Program-made: the position numbers and the translations under genes
Assembly: GCF_017876545.1 (NCBI RefSeq)
Contig: NZ_JAGIOD010000001.1
Span: forward strand, 1,860,001 to 1,924,000
Direction: 5' to 3'
DNA from: Brachybacterium sacelli
Lineage (GTDB): Bacteria; Actinomycetota; Actinomycetes; Actinomycetales; Dermabacteraceae
DNA: 64,000 nt
The notes under the pieces: generated by a model
Databases searched by the model: none
What the model was told of the DNA's origin: nothing
What the model saw: the letters and a program-made list of their open reading frames with translations, nothing else
Part shown: one piece after another, positions 42,347-50,426 of the stretch
How the letters are laid out: each line of letters begins with the position of its first letter
How positions within the stretch are numbered: position 1 is the stretch's first letter

Positions 42347-43177
42347 ATGAGTCCTACCTCGCACGACGCCCTGGTCCTCCGCCCCTTCGAGGGGCTGCCG
42401 AACGAGCGTGACCTGGTGGCCATGCGCCAGCTGATCCCCGCGGCGACCATGTCCGCGAAGACCAACGCCGAGTACGGCGCCGTCGAGGTCGAGATCGCCA
42501 CGATCCTGCCGATGGCGTGGCCCGCCGTGCGCCGCACCGACGGCTCGATCACCGTGGGCATCCAGGCCGGCTTCCCCGGCGGCGACCTCTCCCGCGGCAT
42601 CGGCCAGGCCATCAAGCAGGCCCTCGCCCTCGAGCCGGGCAACCCGATCACCACGGTGACCCTCGACGACGATGCCCCGCGCCTGCAGGACATCCTGGAC
42701 CTGGACGCCGACTTCGAGATCGCCGTCCACGACACCTTCGAGTTCTGGCTCGACCCGAGCGCCGAGCGCACCGCGGAGATCGAGTCCTCGATCCAGCAGG
42801 CGAACGAGTCGATCATGCCCACCCGCCCGATCGAGGGCCTCCCGCACGCCTACTGGGTCGACGCCGGCCCCAAGGAGCACCTGCGCTGGGTGCTGGACGC
42901 CGACGAGGAGCGCGTGATCGACGCGGTCACCCGGCTCCATGCTCGCCGCGAGTCCGGTCTCGGCGAGGGCACGAAGTACGTCGGATCCTTCCGGGCGGAG
43001 GGCCTCGCGATCCCGGTGTGGGACCTGCCCAAGGGCTTCGGAGCCGCGGGTGTGGAGGCGGAGGCCGAGGCGTTCCGCACCCGCTTCGAGGAGGCCCTGG
43101 AGACCCAGGAGCCGCTGACCACGCTCGAGCGGCGTGCCCGCGGCGGCATCGTGGCGCGACAGGTGACCCTGCGATGA
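42347..43177 (+). CDS. DUF5926 family protein
   Basis: 276 residues, soluble and acidic, no signal or membrane segment. Recognised by overall similarity to the actinobacterial DUF5926 family (opening FEGLPNERDLVAMRQLIPAA, then LDLDADFEIAVHDTFEFWLD and the C-terminal region AVTRLHARRESGLGEGT). Members are conserved in actinobacteria but have no known function; some carry a SEC-C metal-binding motif, which is absent here. The stop overlaps the start of the GT2 gene (ATGA), so the two are co-translated, which hints at a shared cell-envelope role. Confidence 0.85.
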   Translation: MSPTSHDALVLRPFEGLPNERDLVAMRQLIPAATMSAKTNAEYGAVEVEIATILPMAWPAVRRTDGSITVGIQAGFPGGDLSRGIGQAIKQALALEPGNPITTVTLDDDAPRLQDILDLDADFEIAVHDTFEFWLDPSAERTAEIESSIQQANESIMPTRPIEGLPHAYWVDAGPKEHLRWVLDADEERVIDAVTRLHARRESGLGEGTKYVGSFRAEGLAIPVWDLPKGFGAAGVEAEAEAFRTRFEEALETQEPLTTLERRARGGIVARQVTLR

Positions 43178-44712
43178 GCGCAGCGGGGCCGCTGACGGCG
43201 CACCGCCCCGAGCGGGTGGCCGTCGTGATCCCCGCCAAGAACGAGGCGGAGCGGATCGAGGCGACCATCGGTGCCGCGCAGGCGATCACGGGCGTCGACC
43301 TGGTGGTGGTCGTCGACGACGGGTCCTCCGATGCGACCTCCGCCGTCGCGATGGGGGCCGACGCCCTCGTCGTGCGCCACAAGACCAATCAGGGCAAGGC
43401 GGCGGCGATGGCCACCGGCGCGCAGATGATCGCGCTGCGCGAGAACGCCGAACGGGCCGACGGCGGCGCGGGATTCTCCGAGGAGCTCCACGCCGAGCCG
43501 CGCGCACCGGGCCACACCGGACCGTTGCCCGTGATCGACGGGGATGCGCCGCCGCCGCGCGCCCTGCTGTTCCTCGACGCCGACATGGAGGGCTCCGCCA
43601 CCGCCGCACAGCCCTTGGTCGACGCGGTGCTCGGCGAGGGGGTCGACATGGCGATCGCGCTGCTGCCGCCGCAAGCCGGCGCCGGCGGCATGGGCATCGT
43701 GGTCGGCACGGCGCGACGCGGCATCGAGCGGGCCACGGGGTGGACGGCCACGCAGCCGCTGTCCGGCACCCGCTGCATCACCCGTGAGACCTGGGACGAG
43801 TGCCAGCCGCTCGCCCCGGGCTGGGGTGTCGAGACCTCCCTGACCATCGACGCGCTGACCGGCGGGTTCTGGGTCAAGGAGATCCACGCCGAGCTCCGCC
43901 ACCGCGCCACCGGCAGTGATCTGCGCGGCCGCCTGCATCGTGCCGCCCAGTTGCGCGACGTGGTGCGCGCCCTGGCCCGCAAGCGCCATGTGCTGCCCGA
44001 GGAACCCGCCGACGAGGAGCTCGAGGTGCTCGAACCGCCTGAGGCGCTCGCGACGGCGGAGACGGTGCCCGAGCCCGCGGCGGAGCAGGACGAGCCGAAC
44101 GCGGCCCCGACGACCGATGAGATCAACGAGACCGACGGGAGCGACGAGCACGAGGATCACCGGGCTGCGGACGACGAGCCCGAGGCGGCTGTCGACGAGG
44201 CGGACGTCTGGTCGGTGGTGCCCGAGGTCGCGAATGCCCAGCAGCCGGATACAGAACCCTCCAGCGACGTACCCTCCGTCCCCGACCTCGCCGAGGAGCC
44301 CCCTCCCCTCGAGGACGACGCCGCCCGTGCGGAGCGCCGCCGGGAGCGGCTCGTCACCCTCCCCGTGGACGGACACTTCTCGGACGAGGAGACCCGGGCA
44401 CTCGGCGACCAGGACGTCGAGGCGCTCGACCGTCGGCTGCGCGCCCTGCCCGTGGACGGCTCCTTCGCCCCCGACGACGTCGTCTATCTCGCGGGCATCG
44501 ACCTCGACGCTCTCGCTGCCCGTCTCCGGTCGGCTCCCGTCGAGGGGCGTTTCGAGCCCGAGCACGCGGTCATCGTCGCCTCGCACCTGGCGGTCCCGGA
44601 GCCCGAGCTGCCCGGCTCGATCCGGCCCCCGCTGAGCGCCGACGAGTACACCTCACTCGTGGTGCATGCCGCGGTCGACGCCGGCAACGCCGATCCGGAC
44701 GAGAACGCCTGA
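43174..44712 (+). CDS. GT2-type glycosyltransferase with acidic linker and C-terminal triple repeat
   Basis: 512 residues. The GT-A domain covers about 1-260: VAVVIPAKNEAERIEATI, nucleotide-sugar aspartate in VVVVDDGSSDAT, and the metal-binding LLFLDADME. An acidic, low-complexity linker (about 275-390) follows. The last 130 residues contain three related units beginning LPVDGHFSD, LPVDGSFAP and APVEGRFEP, each about 29-31 residues with a helical second half. I know no named domain for these repeats. It probably transfers a sugar to a lipid or polymer at the inner face of the membrane, although it has no membrane helix. It is coupled to the DUF5926 gene. Confidence 0.82.
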   Translation: MSAAGPLTAHRPERVAVVIPAKNEAERIEATIGAAQAITGVDLVVVVDDGSSDATSAVAMGADALVVRHKTNQGKAAAMATGAQMIALRENAERADGGAGFSEELHAEPRAPGHTGPLPVIDGDAPPPRALLFLDADMEGSATAAQPLVDAVLGEGVDMAIALLPPQAGAGGMGIVVGTARRGIERATGWTATQPLSGTRCITRETWDECQPLAPGWGVETSLTIDALTGGFWVKEIHAELRHRATGSDLRGRLHRAAQLRDVVRALARKRHVLPEEPADEELEVLEPPEALATAETVPEPAAEQDEPNAAPTTDEINETDGSDEHEDHRAADDEPEAAVDEADVWSVVPEVANAQQPDTEPSSDVPSVPDLAEEPPPLEDDAARAERRRERLVTLPVDGHFSDEETRALGDQDVEALDRRLRALPVDGSFAPDDVVYLAGIDLDALAARLRSAPVEGRFEPEHAVIVASHLAVPEPELPGSIRPPLSADEYTSLVVHAAVDAGNADPDENA

Positions 44713-44716
44713 GGGC

Positions 44717-45613
44717 ATGACGTGGGAGCCGTCGGCGATCACGGTGGCCACCGTGCGCCGGCTGATCGAGGAGCAGTTCCCGCGATACGCGGGACTCGAG
44801 GTCCGCGCCCTGCGGACGAACGGGACCGTCAACGCGATCTTCGCCGTCGGGCCCGACCTGGTGGCGCGCTTCCCGCTGCAGGTCGACGACCCGGCGCAGA
44901 TCGCACGAGAGCTGCACCAGGAGGCCGTGACCCAGCAGGCCTTCGCGGAGATCAGCCCGGTGCCGTGCCCGCAGCCACGCGGGATCGGCACCCCGGGCCA
45001 CGGCGTCGGGCATGCCTGGGCCCTGCAGACCTGGGTCCCCGGTGACGTCGCGACGCCGGACGGCCTCGCGGACTCGCCGCGGTTCGCGGAGGACCTCGCC
45101 GACCTCGTGCTCGCCCTGCGCGCCGTCGACACCGCCGGACGCACGTTCGGCGGGCACGGGCGCGGGGGAGCGCTCACCGACCACGACGACTGGGTCGGCG
45201 AATGCCTCGAGCGCAGCGAGGGCCTGCTCGACGTCCCCCGTCTGCGCGGGCTCTGGACGGAGCTGCGCGAGACCCCGGCGACCGACCGCCTCGCGATGAG
45301 CCACACGGACCTCATCCCCGGAAACCTGCTGGTCCGCGGCGGGCGGCTGGTCGGGGTGATCGACACCGGTGGCTACGGCGCGGCCGACGAGGCACTCGAT
45401 CTCATCGTCGGCCTGCACCTGCTCGAGGCACCCGCGCGCACCGTGTTCCGCGGGCGCGTCGGAGCCGAGGAGACCGCGTGGCGACGCGCCCTGGCCTGGG
45501 CGTTCGAGCAGGCGGTCGGCCTCGTCTGGTACTACCGCGAGTCCCTGCCGGAGATGAGCACCCTGGGGCGCAGCACCCTGCGGCGGATCACCGAGGAGAT
45601 GCCGGGGCGCTGA
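44717..45613 (+). CDS. Aminoglycoside-phosphotransferase-fold kinase
   Basis: 298 residues. The catalytic loop is MSHTDLIPGNLL (HxDxxxxN, near residue 197) and the metal-binding aspartate is in GVIDTGGYGAADEA (near 215). The N-terminal lobe has NAIFAVGPDLVARFP with the expected basic residue. Closest in style to macrolide 2'-phosphotransferase and other APH relatives. Many such chromosomal proteins phosphorylate small metabolites, so antibiotic resistance cannot be assumed. The start is 4 bases after the GT2 stop. The 3' end overlaps the convergent membrane protein gene by 26 bases. Confidence 0.85.
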   Translation: MTWEPSAITVATVRRLIEEQFPRYAGLEVRALRTNGTVNAIFAVGPDLVARFPLQVDDPAQIARELHQEAVTQQAFAEISPVPCPQPRGIGTPGHGVGHAWALQTWVPGDVATPDGLADSPRFAEDLADLVLALRAVDTAGRTFGGHGRGGALTDHDDWVGECLERSEGLLDVPRLRGLWTELRETPATDRLAMSHTDLIPGNLLVRGGRLVGVIDTGGYGAADEALDLIVGLHLLEAPARTVFRGRVGAEETAWRRALAWAFEQAVGLVWYYRESLPEMSTLGRSTLRRITEEMPGR

Positions 45614-47621
45614 CGGCGTCGCCGGCCCCCGACGGGCGCGGCGCGGGGAGTGCGGCCGGCAGGTGGGCGAGCCAGATCCCCAGGATCGCGGCCACCAGGA
45701 CCGGGCCGGTGTCGTTGACCGCGTAGCCCACCCAGGCACCGACCACGAGGGCGACCCGCACCGCGTACGAGGCGGGATGCTGCGCGTCGAGAGTCGCGAG
45801 GCGGGTCCAGCGCAGACGCCGGGGCATGAGGATCGCGATCGAGGCTGCGAGCGCCAGCACCATCACCACCGCGAGCGCCCAGTACCCGGTGGTCATCGCG
45901 ATGTTCTGAGCCAGCTTGCGGACCACGACGGAGACCAACTCGCCGCTGAGCAGCTCGTCGATGAAGCGCCCCAGATGGGTGCGTTGCTCCGGCGGCCGCA
46001 GCCAGTCCAGGAAGGACACCCCGAGCACCGCGACCGCACCGCCGACGCCGAGCGCGAGCACATGCCACGCCCGCGGACGGATCCCCGAGACCAGCAGAGC
46101 GAGCAGACCGAAGGCGGGGATGGTGGCGAGCATCGACCCGAAGTCCGCCCCCATCGACGGGGCCACGCAGACGCCGGCGACCAGCACCCCGACCACCAGG
46201 GTCCACACCACCCGGGCACGCGGCCTGCGCACGACGGTGAACAAGCACAGCAGTGCCATCAGCGCCGCGGCCAGGACCATGCCGAACAGGTGGTTGGAGA
46301 GCCCGTAGAAGCGTCCGCCGGAGATCGGCTGCGCCCCCAGCGGGGACGAGAGCTGGAAGCGTGACCCCATCGCGGACTCGCCCAGGATCAGCACCGCGAC
46401 CAGGGCGGCGCAGATCCCGAGGGGACCGAGGCGGTGGCGGCGCCAGGGGCCCGCGAGCGCGATCAGGGACAGCAGCGCGCAGCCGCCCCAGACCACCCCG
46501 GTCAGCGCGAGCGCCGGATCATCGGCCCGCCACCAGGGCACGATCGAGGCGAACAGGCCCACCGGCAGGGCCAGCGGCGCGATCGCCGCCAGGGCCCGGC
46601 CGACGGCGGCGACCCGCGGCCGACGGGCGAACTGCGGGACCAGCGAGAGCACGATGCCGATCACGCCGAGAGCGAGCCACGACCCGAGCGCCGGGACGGT
46701 CGCGGCGTCGACCTGCGCGGCCGCCTGCGAGCGGTCCACGGCGAGCTGCTGCGGATCATCGTGCGCGGTGCCGCGGAACGGCTGGCCGGGGACGAGCCCG
46801 TCGGCCGTCGCGTCGTAGGAGTCCAGGATCGTGGGCAGCACGTCGGTCAGGACCACCACCCCGTTCTGCTTGGTGGCGCCGCTGGTGAGGGCCTGCCCGG
46901 GGAAGGCGGAGTCGAGGGCGACCTGCAGGCCGACGCTGCGGGAGGCGACGGCGCCGGTGCGCTCCATCTCGTCCGGGTCGGCCGGATCCGTGGCCGCGAC
47001 GGAGATCAGCAGGGTGCGCGGCAGCTCCTCCGCCTCGCAGCCGCCGGCGGCATCCAGCACGGCGCCGACGCGCTGATCGAGCGCCGCGACGGCCTGGGCG
47101 CGGCCGGGATCGTCGTGGTCGGGGAGCGATCCGGCGTCGACCTGGACGATGTCGCCGGCGGTGAGGGCGTCGGAGATCTCGGGGCCGGCCGCCCTGGCGT
47201 CGGCGGAGGCGTCGATCGCGGCCGTCCCGACGCCCAGCCGCTGCCACTGATCCGTCGGCGGGGCGGGGATCCCGGCCGTGCGCGGGGCCTTCTCGGCGAG
47301 GCCGCGGTACCCGGTGTGCAGCGTCTCCATGCCCTGCCGCTGGGTGGAGACCACCGAGGTGGAGGTGGTGTTCATCGCCCCGGCACCGGAACGGTCGGCC
47401 ACGCACTGCAGATTCGGGGTCGACTCGGCCGAGATGTCCTCCCAGCCCAGGCCCGCGGTCGCGATCACGAGACGCACCGGGTCCTCGGGGGCGTCCGGAC
47501 CGTCGGCCTGCGCGGCGGGGGAGAGGCCCAGCACGAGCGCCCCCAGCAGCACGGTGAGCAGCACGCCCGGCAGTGCGCGGAGTCGGCGGGCGGCGGACGG
47601 GGCAGCGGGATCCTGAGGCAC
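45588..47621 (-). CDS. Large membrane protein with exported alkaline-phosphatase-like N-terminal domain
   Basis: 677 residues. An N-terminal signal (ALPGVLLTVLLGALVLGLSP) is followed by an extracytoplasmic domain of about 300 residues. This domain has features reminiscent of the alkaline phosphatase fold (LVIATAGLGWEDI at its start, NGVVVLTDVLPTILD near residue 255), but an obvious nucleophile is missing. The C-terminal 350 residues form about ten membrane helices; the loop SGGRFYGLSNHLFGM and the terminal VGYAVNDTGPVL recur in this family. No function is known to me. The GTG start is 6 bases after a TAACAT box. It is divergent from a GntR-type regulator. Confidence 0.78.
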   Translation of the reverse strand: MPQDPAAPSAARRLRALPGVLLTVLLGALVLGLSPAAQADGPDAPEDPVRLVIATAGLGWEDISAESTPNLQCVADRSGAGAMNTTSTSVVSTQRQGMETLHTGYRGLAEKAPRTAGIPAPPTDQWQRLGVGTAAIDASADARAAGPEISDALTAGDIVQVDAGSLPDHDDPGRAQAVAALDQRVGAVLDAAGGCEAEELPRTLLISVAATDPADPDEMERTGAVASRSVGLQVALDSAFPGQALTSGATKQNGVVVLTDVLPTILDSYDATADGLVPGQPFRGTAHDDPQQLAVDRSQAAAQVDAATVPALGSWLALGVIGIVLSLVPQFARRPRVAAVGRALAAIAPLALPVGLFASIVPWWRADDPALALTGVVWGGCALLSLIALAGPWRRHRLGPLGICAALVAVLILGESAMGSRFQLSSPLGAQPISGGRFYGLSNHLFGMVLAAALMALLCLFTVVRRPRARVVWTLVVGVLVAGVCVAPSMGADFGSMLATIPAFGLLALLVSGIRPRAWHVLALGVGGAVAVLGVSFLDWLRPPEQRTHLGRFIDELLSGELVSVVVRKLAQNIAMTTGYWALAVVMVLALAASIAILMPRRLRWTRLATLDAQHPASYAVRVALVVGAWVGYAVNDTGPVLVAAILGIWLAHLPAALPAPRPSGAGDAVSAPASPR

Positions 47622-47627
47622 GCCCCG

Positions 47628-47633
47628 ATGTTA
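47628..47633 (-). promoter_or_regulatory. -10 box TAACAT, leaderless promoter of the large membrane protein gene
   Basis: TAACAT on the minus strand is followed by 6 bases and GTG 47621. Confidence 0.5.
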
Positions 47634-47732
47634 CGGGCCCCTGCCGGACGCTCCCGGCAGGATGCGCAGGGCCTCCACCCTTCTCTCACCGCCTCCACGG
47701 GACCTGCCGATCGGCCGCACCTCCGGGCCGCT

Positions 47733-47738
47733 TATCGT
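47733..47738 (+). promoter_or_regulatory. -10 box TATCGT, leaderless promoter of the GntR-type gene
   Basis: TATCGT is followed by 7 bases and ATG 47746. Confidence 0.5.
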
Positions 47739-47745
47739 GGTCCTC

Positions 47746-48141
47746 ATGAGCACTCCGACCCCACCCTACGAACAGGTCCGACGCGAGGTCGTCGAGCAGA
47801 TCCGCTCCGGCGAGCTGGCGCCGGGGGACAAGCTGCCGGCGATCCGCGTCTACGCCGCTGACCTGGGCCTGGCCCCCGGCACCGTCGCGCGCGCCTACAA
47901 GCTCCTCGAGGAGGCCGAGATCATCGTGACCCGGCGCGGCGCGGGCACCACGGTCGCCCCGGGCGCGGTCGCCGCGAGCGAGCGATCCGCCGCGACGACG
48001 GAGCGCGAAGCCGGAGCCACCGCCGATCCGACCCTGGTGGCGCTGCTGGCAGGGCCGGTCGGCGAGGCCCGCACACGGGGGCACGGCGAGGTGGAGATCA
48101 TGGCCGCGGTCCGACAGGCCCTCGCCGACGCAGGCGCGTGA
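47746..48141 (+). CDS. GntR-family regulator, short YtrA-like type
   Basis: 131 residues. The winged helix is at about 8-75: YEQVRREVVEQIRSGELAPG, then LPAIRVYAADLGLAPGTVAR and the wing VTRRGAGTTVAP. Only a short helical tail follows, as in the YtrA subfamily, which usually represses ABC transporter genes. Here no ABC gene is adjacent; the divergent neighbour is the 677-residue membrane protein, so that may be its target. ATG 47746 is chosen from the leaderless promoter. Confidence 0.88.
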   Translation: MSTPTPPYEQVRREVVEQIRSGELAPGDKLPAIRVYAADLGLAPGTVARAYKLLEEAEIIVTRRGAGTTVAPGAVAASERSAATTEREAGATADPTLVALLAGPVGEARTRGHGEVEIMAAVRQALADAGA

Positions 48142-48199
48142 GGTCGGCAGAGGCAGGGAGTGACGGGAGGCTTCGCTCCCTGCGGGTCGAGGCGACGTC

Positions 48200-48703
48200 A
48201 TGATCCACCTCCGACCGCTCGAGCCGTCCGACGCCGACGGCATTCTCGCCGGCCAGGACGAACTGCTCGCCGAGGAGATCGTCGGCCGGCCATGGGAACC
48301 CGGCCTGCTCACCGATTTCCTCGCCCGATGCTCCCGCTGGCGCTTCGACGGACCGATCCGTGAATACGCCGCGATGGTCGGCCCGGACGGGACCCTGTGC
48401 GGGGGTGGAGGGCTGAACCGGATGGCCTCGGGCCTCGAGGCCGGTGAGGCGGCCGTGACCTACTGGGTCCTCGCCGCGCAGCGGGGCCGGGGGCACGGGG
48501 CGGCGATCGCCGCCGAACTCGCGGAGGCCGCTCGTGCCGACGCGCGGATCAGCCGTCTGATCCTCTGGATCGCCCCGCACAACTCCGCGTCCCAGGCGAT
48601 CGCCCGAGGTCTCGGCGCTGAATCGACAGGGCGCGAGGAACGGCACCCGGCCGACGCGAGGCGGGTCGCCGTGCGGTGGTTCCTGGACCTGGCGCCCTCG
48701 TGA
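48200..48703 (+). CDS. GNAT-family N-acetyltransferase (RimJ-like)
   Basis: 167 residues. The fold begins with IHLRPLEPSDADGILAG, and the CoA-binding motif is YWVLAAQRGRGHGAAIAAEL (near 92-111), followed by IAPHNSASQAIARGLGAES. This pattern matches RimJ/RimL-type acetyltransferases that act on proteins or small molecules. It starts 58 bases after the GntR stop with a weak GAGG site. Confidence 0.85.
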   Translation: MIHLRPLEPSDADGILAGQDELLAEEIVGRPWEPGLLTDFLARCSRWRFDGPIREYAAMVGPDGTLCGGGGLNRMASGLEAGEAAVTYWVLAAQRGRGHGAAIAAELAEAARADARISRLILWIAPHNSASQAIARGLGAESTGREERHPADARRVAVRWFLDLAPS

Positions 48704-48729
48704 CGCGTGGAGCATCAAGGTTCACGGAG

Positions 48730-48775
48730 CTCCTGTCGGCCACGGCGCTCCTGTCGGCCACGGCGCTCCTGTCGG
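48730..48775. repeat. 18-bp tandem repeat, 2.5 copies, between two convergent genes
   Basis: CTCCTGTCGGCCACGGCG at 48730-48747 is repeated at 48748-48765, with a partial third copy to 48775. It lies in the 75-base gap between the GNAT stop and the stop of the convergent GrpB-family gene. Confidence 0.9.
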
Positions 48776-48778
48776 GCT

Positions 48779-49390
48779 TCATGCGTCGTCAAGAAGACCA
48801 GCTGCCGCGAAGGCACGGGCATACACCGCGCGGAGCACCTGCTCCTTGCGGGCGTTGTACTGCATGACGAGCTCCTGAGCAGCGTTCGCGTGCGCGGCTG
48901 CATCGCGTTTGACCTGACCGTAGAGCCGTCGATCCGCATCGTGCCGGCGTAGATGATCGCGGAAGACGAGATGACGGAGCGGCTCCGGACTGTCCGGCCC
49001 GAAGACGTGCACGTTGGCCGCGGGGGCGCGGAGGGCCACCATCCGGTGCCCGTACCACCACGGTTCGCGAATGGTGAGGCGGAACCCGGCCGCCACCAGC
49101 TGAGGCAGCCACTCCTGCTCCCGATCCGGGTCCGCGACGGTGAGGTCGAGATCGAGCAGCGGTTTCGCGGGGAGTCCGGGGACCGCGGTCGGCCCGATGT
49201 GCGCGACCTGCAGAGCCCGGCCGCCGAGGGCGTTCCGCAGCTGCCGGCCGACCTCGTCCGCACACGACGCCCAGGCCGGGTCGTGTTCTCGGATCTCGAT
49301 CGGTTCGGATACTGCGGGTTCGACCCACGGGTCGGCGCCGGGCGGAGGTGGGCTGTCGTCGAACGCGATGATCTGATCCCGGGTCGGCAT
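48779..49390 (-). CDS. GrpB-family (UPF0157) nucleotidyltransferase-fold protein
   Basis: 203 residues. The family signature is clear: IREHDPAWASCADEVGRQL, VAHIGPTAVPGLPAKPLLDL and the later VHVFGPDSPEPLRHLVFRDH and RLYGQVKRDAAA. The fold is a nucleotidyltransferase type, in some bacteria linked to dephospho-CoA kinase. The biochemical role is unknown. An N-terminal extension of about 30 residues (DDSPPPPGADPWVEPAV) precedes the domain. ATG 49390 is 7 bases after TACCTT on the minus strand. Confidence 0.88.
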   Translation of the reverse strand: MPTRDQIIAFDDSPPPPGADPWVEPAVSEPIEIREHDPAWASCADEVGRQLRNALGGRALQVAHIGPTAVPGLPAKPLLDLDLTVADPDREQEWLPQLVAAGFRLTIREPWWYGHRMVALRAPAANVHVFGPDSPEPLRHLVFRDHLRRHDADRRLYGQVKRDAAAHANAAQELVMQYNARKEQVLRAVYARAFAAAGLLDDA

Positions 49391-49397
49391 TCTTCAC

Positions 49398-49403
49398 AAG
49401 GTA
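49398..49403 (-). promoter_or_regulatory. -10 box TACCTT, leaderless promoter of the GrpB-family gene
   Basis: TACCTT on the minus strand is separated from ATG 49390 by 7 bases. Confidence 0.45.
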
Positions 49404-49528
49404 GCGGATATGCGGTGCGATTCGAGAAGGTCGGTGGCCTGGCCGGCTGGGGCTGCAACACGCGGCTCGGAGCGGCTTATGTGACTCGAGTGCGATGGTC
49501 CACGGTCGCGGCCTGGCATCCTGAGCAG

Positions 49529-50080
49529 ATGCCACCGGAGATCCGTCTCGTGCCCCCGTCGGTCTCTCGACGCGCCGCCTTCCTCGAGTGCCTCGCCGAT
49601 TTCTCCGGCACAGCGATGGACGGCTCCAGCGTCTTCAATCCTGCTGCCCCGCCGGTCGGCGACGCCGCCGTGAACGACTTCGTGACCGCGCGCCTCGCCC
49701 AGGAGGATCCGGCCACCGTGCTCGAGGAGCCGTGGGTGCATTGCACGAGCCGCTGGATCGTGCCGGCCGACGGGTCCGGGACGGTCCTGGGATTCCTGGC
49801 GATCCGCCACCGCCTGAACCGCTTCCTCTTCGACCTGGGCGGACACATCGGATACTCCGTACGCCCGTCGGCCCGGCGACAGGGCATCGCCGGCGCGGCA
49901 CTCGCGCTGGGTCTCGAGGAGGCGCACGGCCTCGGCATCGCCCCGGTCCTGATCACCTGCGACGAGACCAATGTCGGCTCCCGCCGCGTGATCGAGGGTG
50001 CAGGTGGGCAGCTGGAGAACGCCGTCGACGGGAAGCTGCGCTTCTGGGTCGGTGACGGGGAGCGGCCACCGCGGCCATGA
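49529..50080 (+). CDS. GNAT-family N-acetyltransferase
   Basis: 183 residues. The CoA-binding motif A is HIGYSVRPSARRQGIAGAAL (near 110-130), followed by VLITCDETNVGSRRVIEGAG. The length and the RHRLNRFLFDLGGHIGYSV strand pair match the group of acetyltransferases annotated as predicted acetyltransferase (COG3981). The ATG at 49529 lies 6 bases after a near-consensus CATCCT box; the same frame is open upstream through the antisense of the GrpB gene and is not coding there. Confidence 0.85.
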   Translation: MPPEIRLVPPSVSRRAAFLECLADFSGTAMDGSSVFNPAAPPVGDAAVNDFVTARLAQEDPATVLEEPWVHCTSRWIVPADGSGTVLGFLAIRHRLNRFLFDLGGHIGYSVRPSARRQGIAGAALALGLEEAHGLGIAPVLITCDETNVGSRRVIEGAGGQLENAVDGKLRFWVGDGERPPRP

Positions 50081-50103
50081 GGCGTCATCAGGGGTCACCG
50101 CTC

Positions 50104-50203
50104 CAGGAGCCGGCTCCTGAAGTCCGACCTTCGAAGCGCCGGCTCCTGAAGGTCGAGGTTCGCCGTGTCGGCTCGTGAAATTCGAGGTCCGACGTACTCG
50201 TGA
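50104..50203. repeat. 29-bp degenerate repeat cluster with a 16-bp perfect palindrome
   Basis: The words CCGGCTCCTGA (50110), CCGGCTCCTGA (50139) and TCGGCTCGTGA (50168) recur at exact 29-base steps, with a shortened fourth copy ending TCGTGA near 50203. CAGGAGCCGGCTCCTG (50104-50119) is a perfect palindrome. CGACCTTC (50125-50132) pairs with GAAGGTCG (50148-50155) around a 15-base loop. The cluster occupies the start of the 346-base gap (50081-50426) before the HNH gene. Confidence 0.8.
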
Positions 50204-50258
50204 AGGCGAGACCGGGACTGCTCTTTGCGTCGGCGGAGCTTCGTTGTTCCTCCCCAGT

Positions 50259-50325
50259 GTGGGTTATCCACAGTTTTGGGTGATCCGTGATCGGTTCTTG
50301 TGTGGAGCGAATGCTGGTTCTACAC
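50259..50325 (+). promoter_or_regulatory. DnaA-box-like site and probable promoter of the HNH/DUF222 gene
   Basis: TTATCCACA at 50264-50272 matches the DnaA box consensus and sits in a small inverted repeat (TGTGG, 5 bases, CCACA). Further on, TTGTGT near 50297 and TACACT near 50320 have about promoter spacing. The rest of the gap up to the GTG start at 50427 shows no other gene. Confidence 0.4.
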
Positions 50326-50426
50326 TGGTGGGAGTATTCGGGCACCAGTTCGAGTGTGTGGGTCAGAGTTGGACCTCGCACGGACCGGCAACGGGTGGCC
50401 GCGTGGGGTGTGTCGAGGGGGACAGG

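Noticed and set aside
44717..45613. Antibiotic resistance gene
   Set aside because: The kinase fold fits aminoglycoside or macrolide phosphotransferases, but the gene sits in a chromosomal operon with no mobile context, so resistance is unsupported.
50104..50203. CRISPR array
   Set aside because: The 29-base units are contiguous and degenerate, with no unique spacers and no cas genes nearby.
50264..50272. Replication origin
   Set aside because: There is only one DnaA-like box, no AT-rich unwinding region and no dnaA or dnaN gene.
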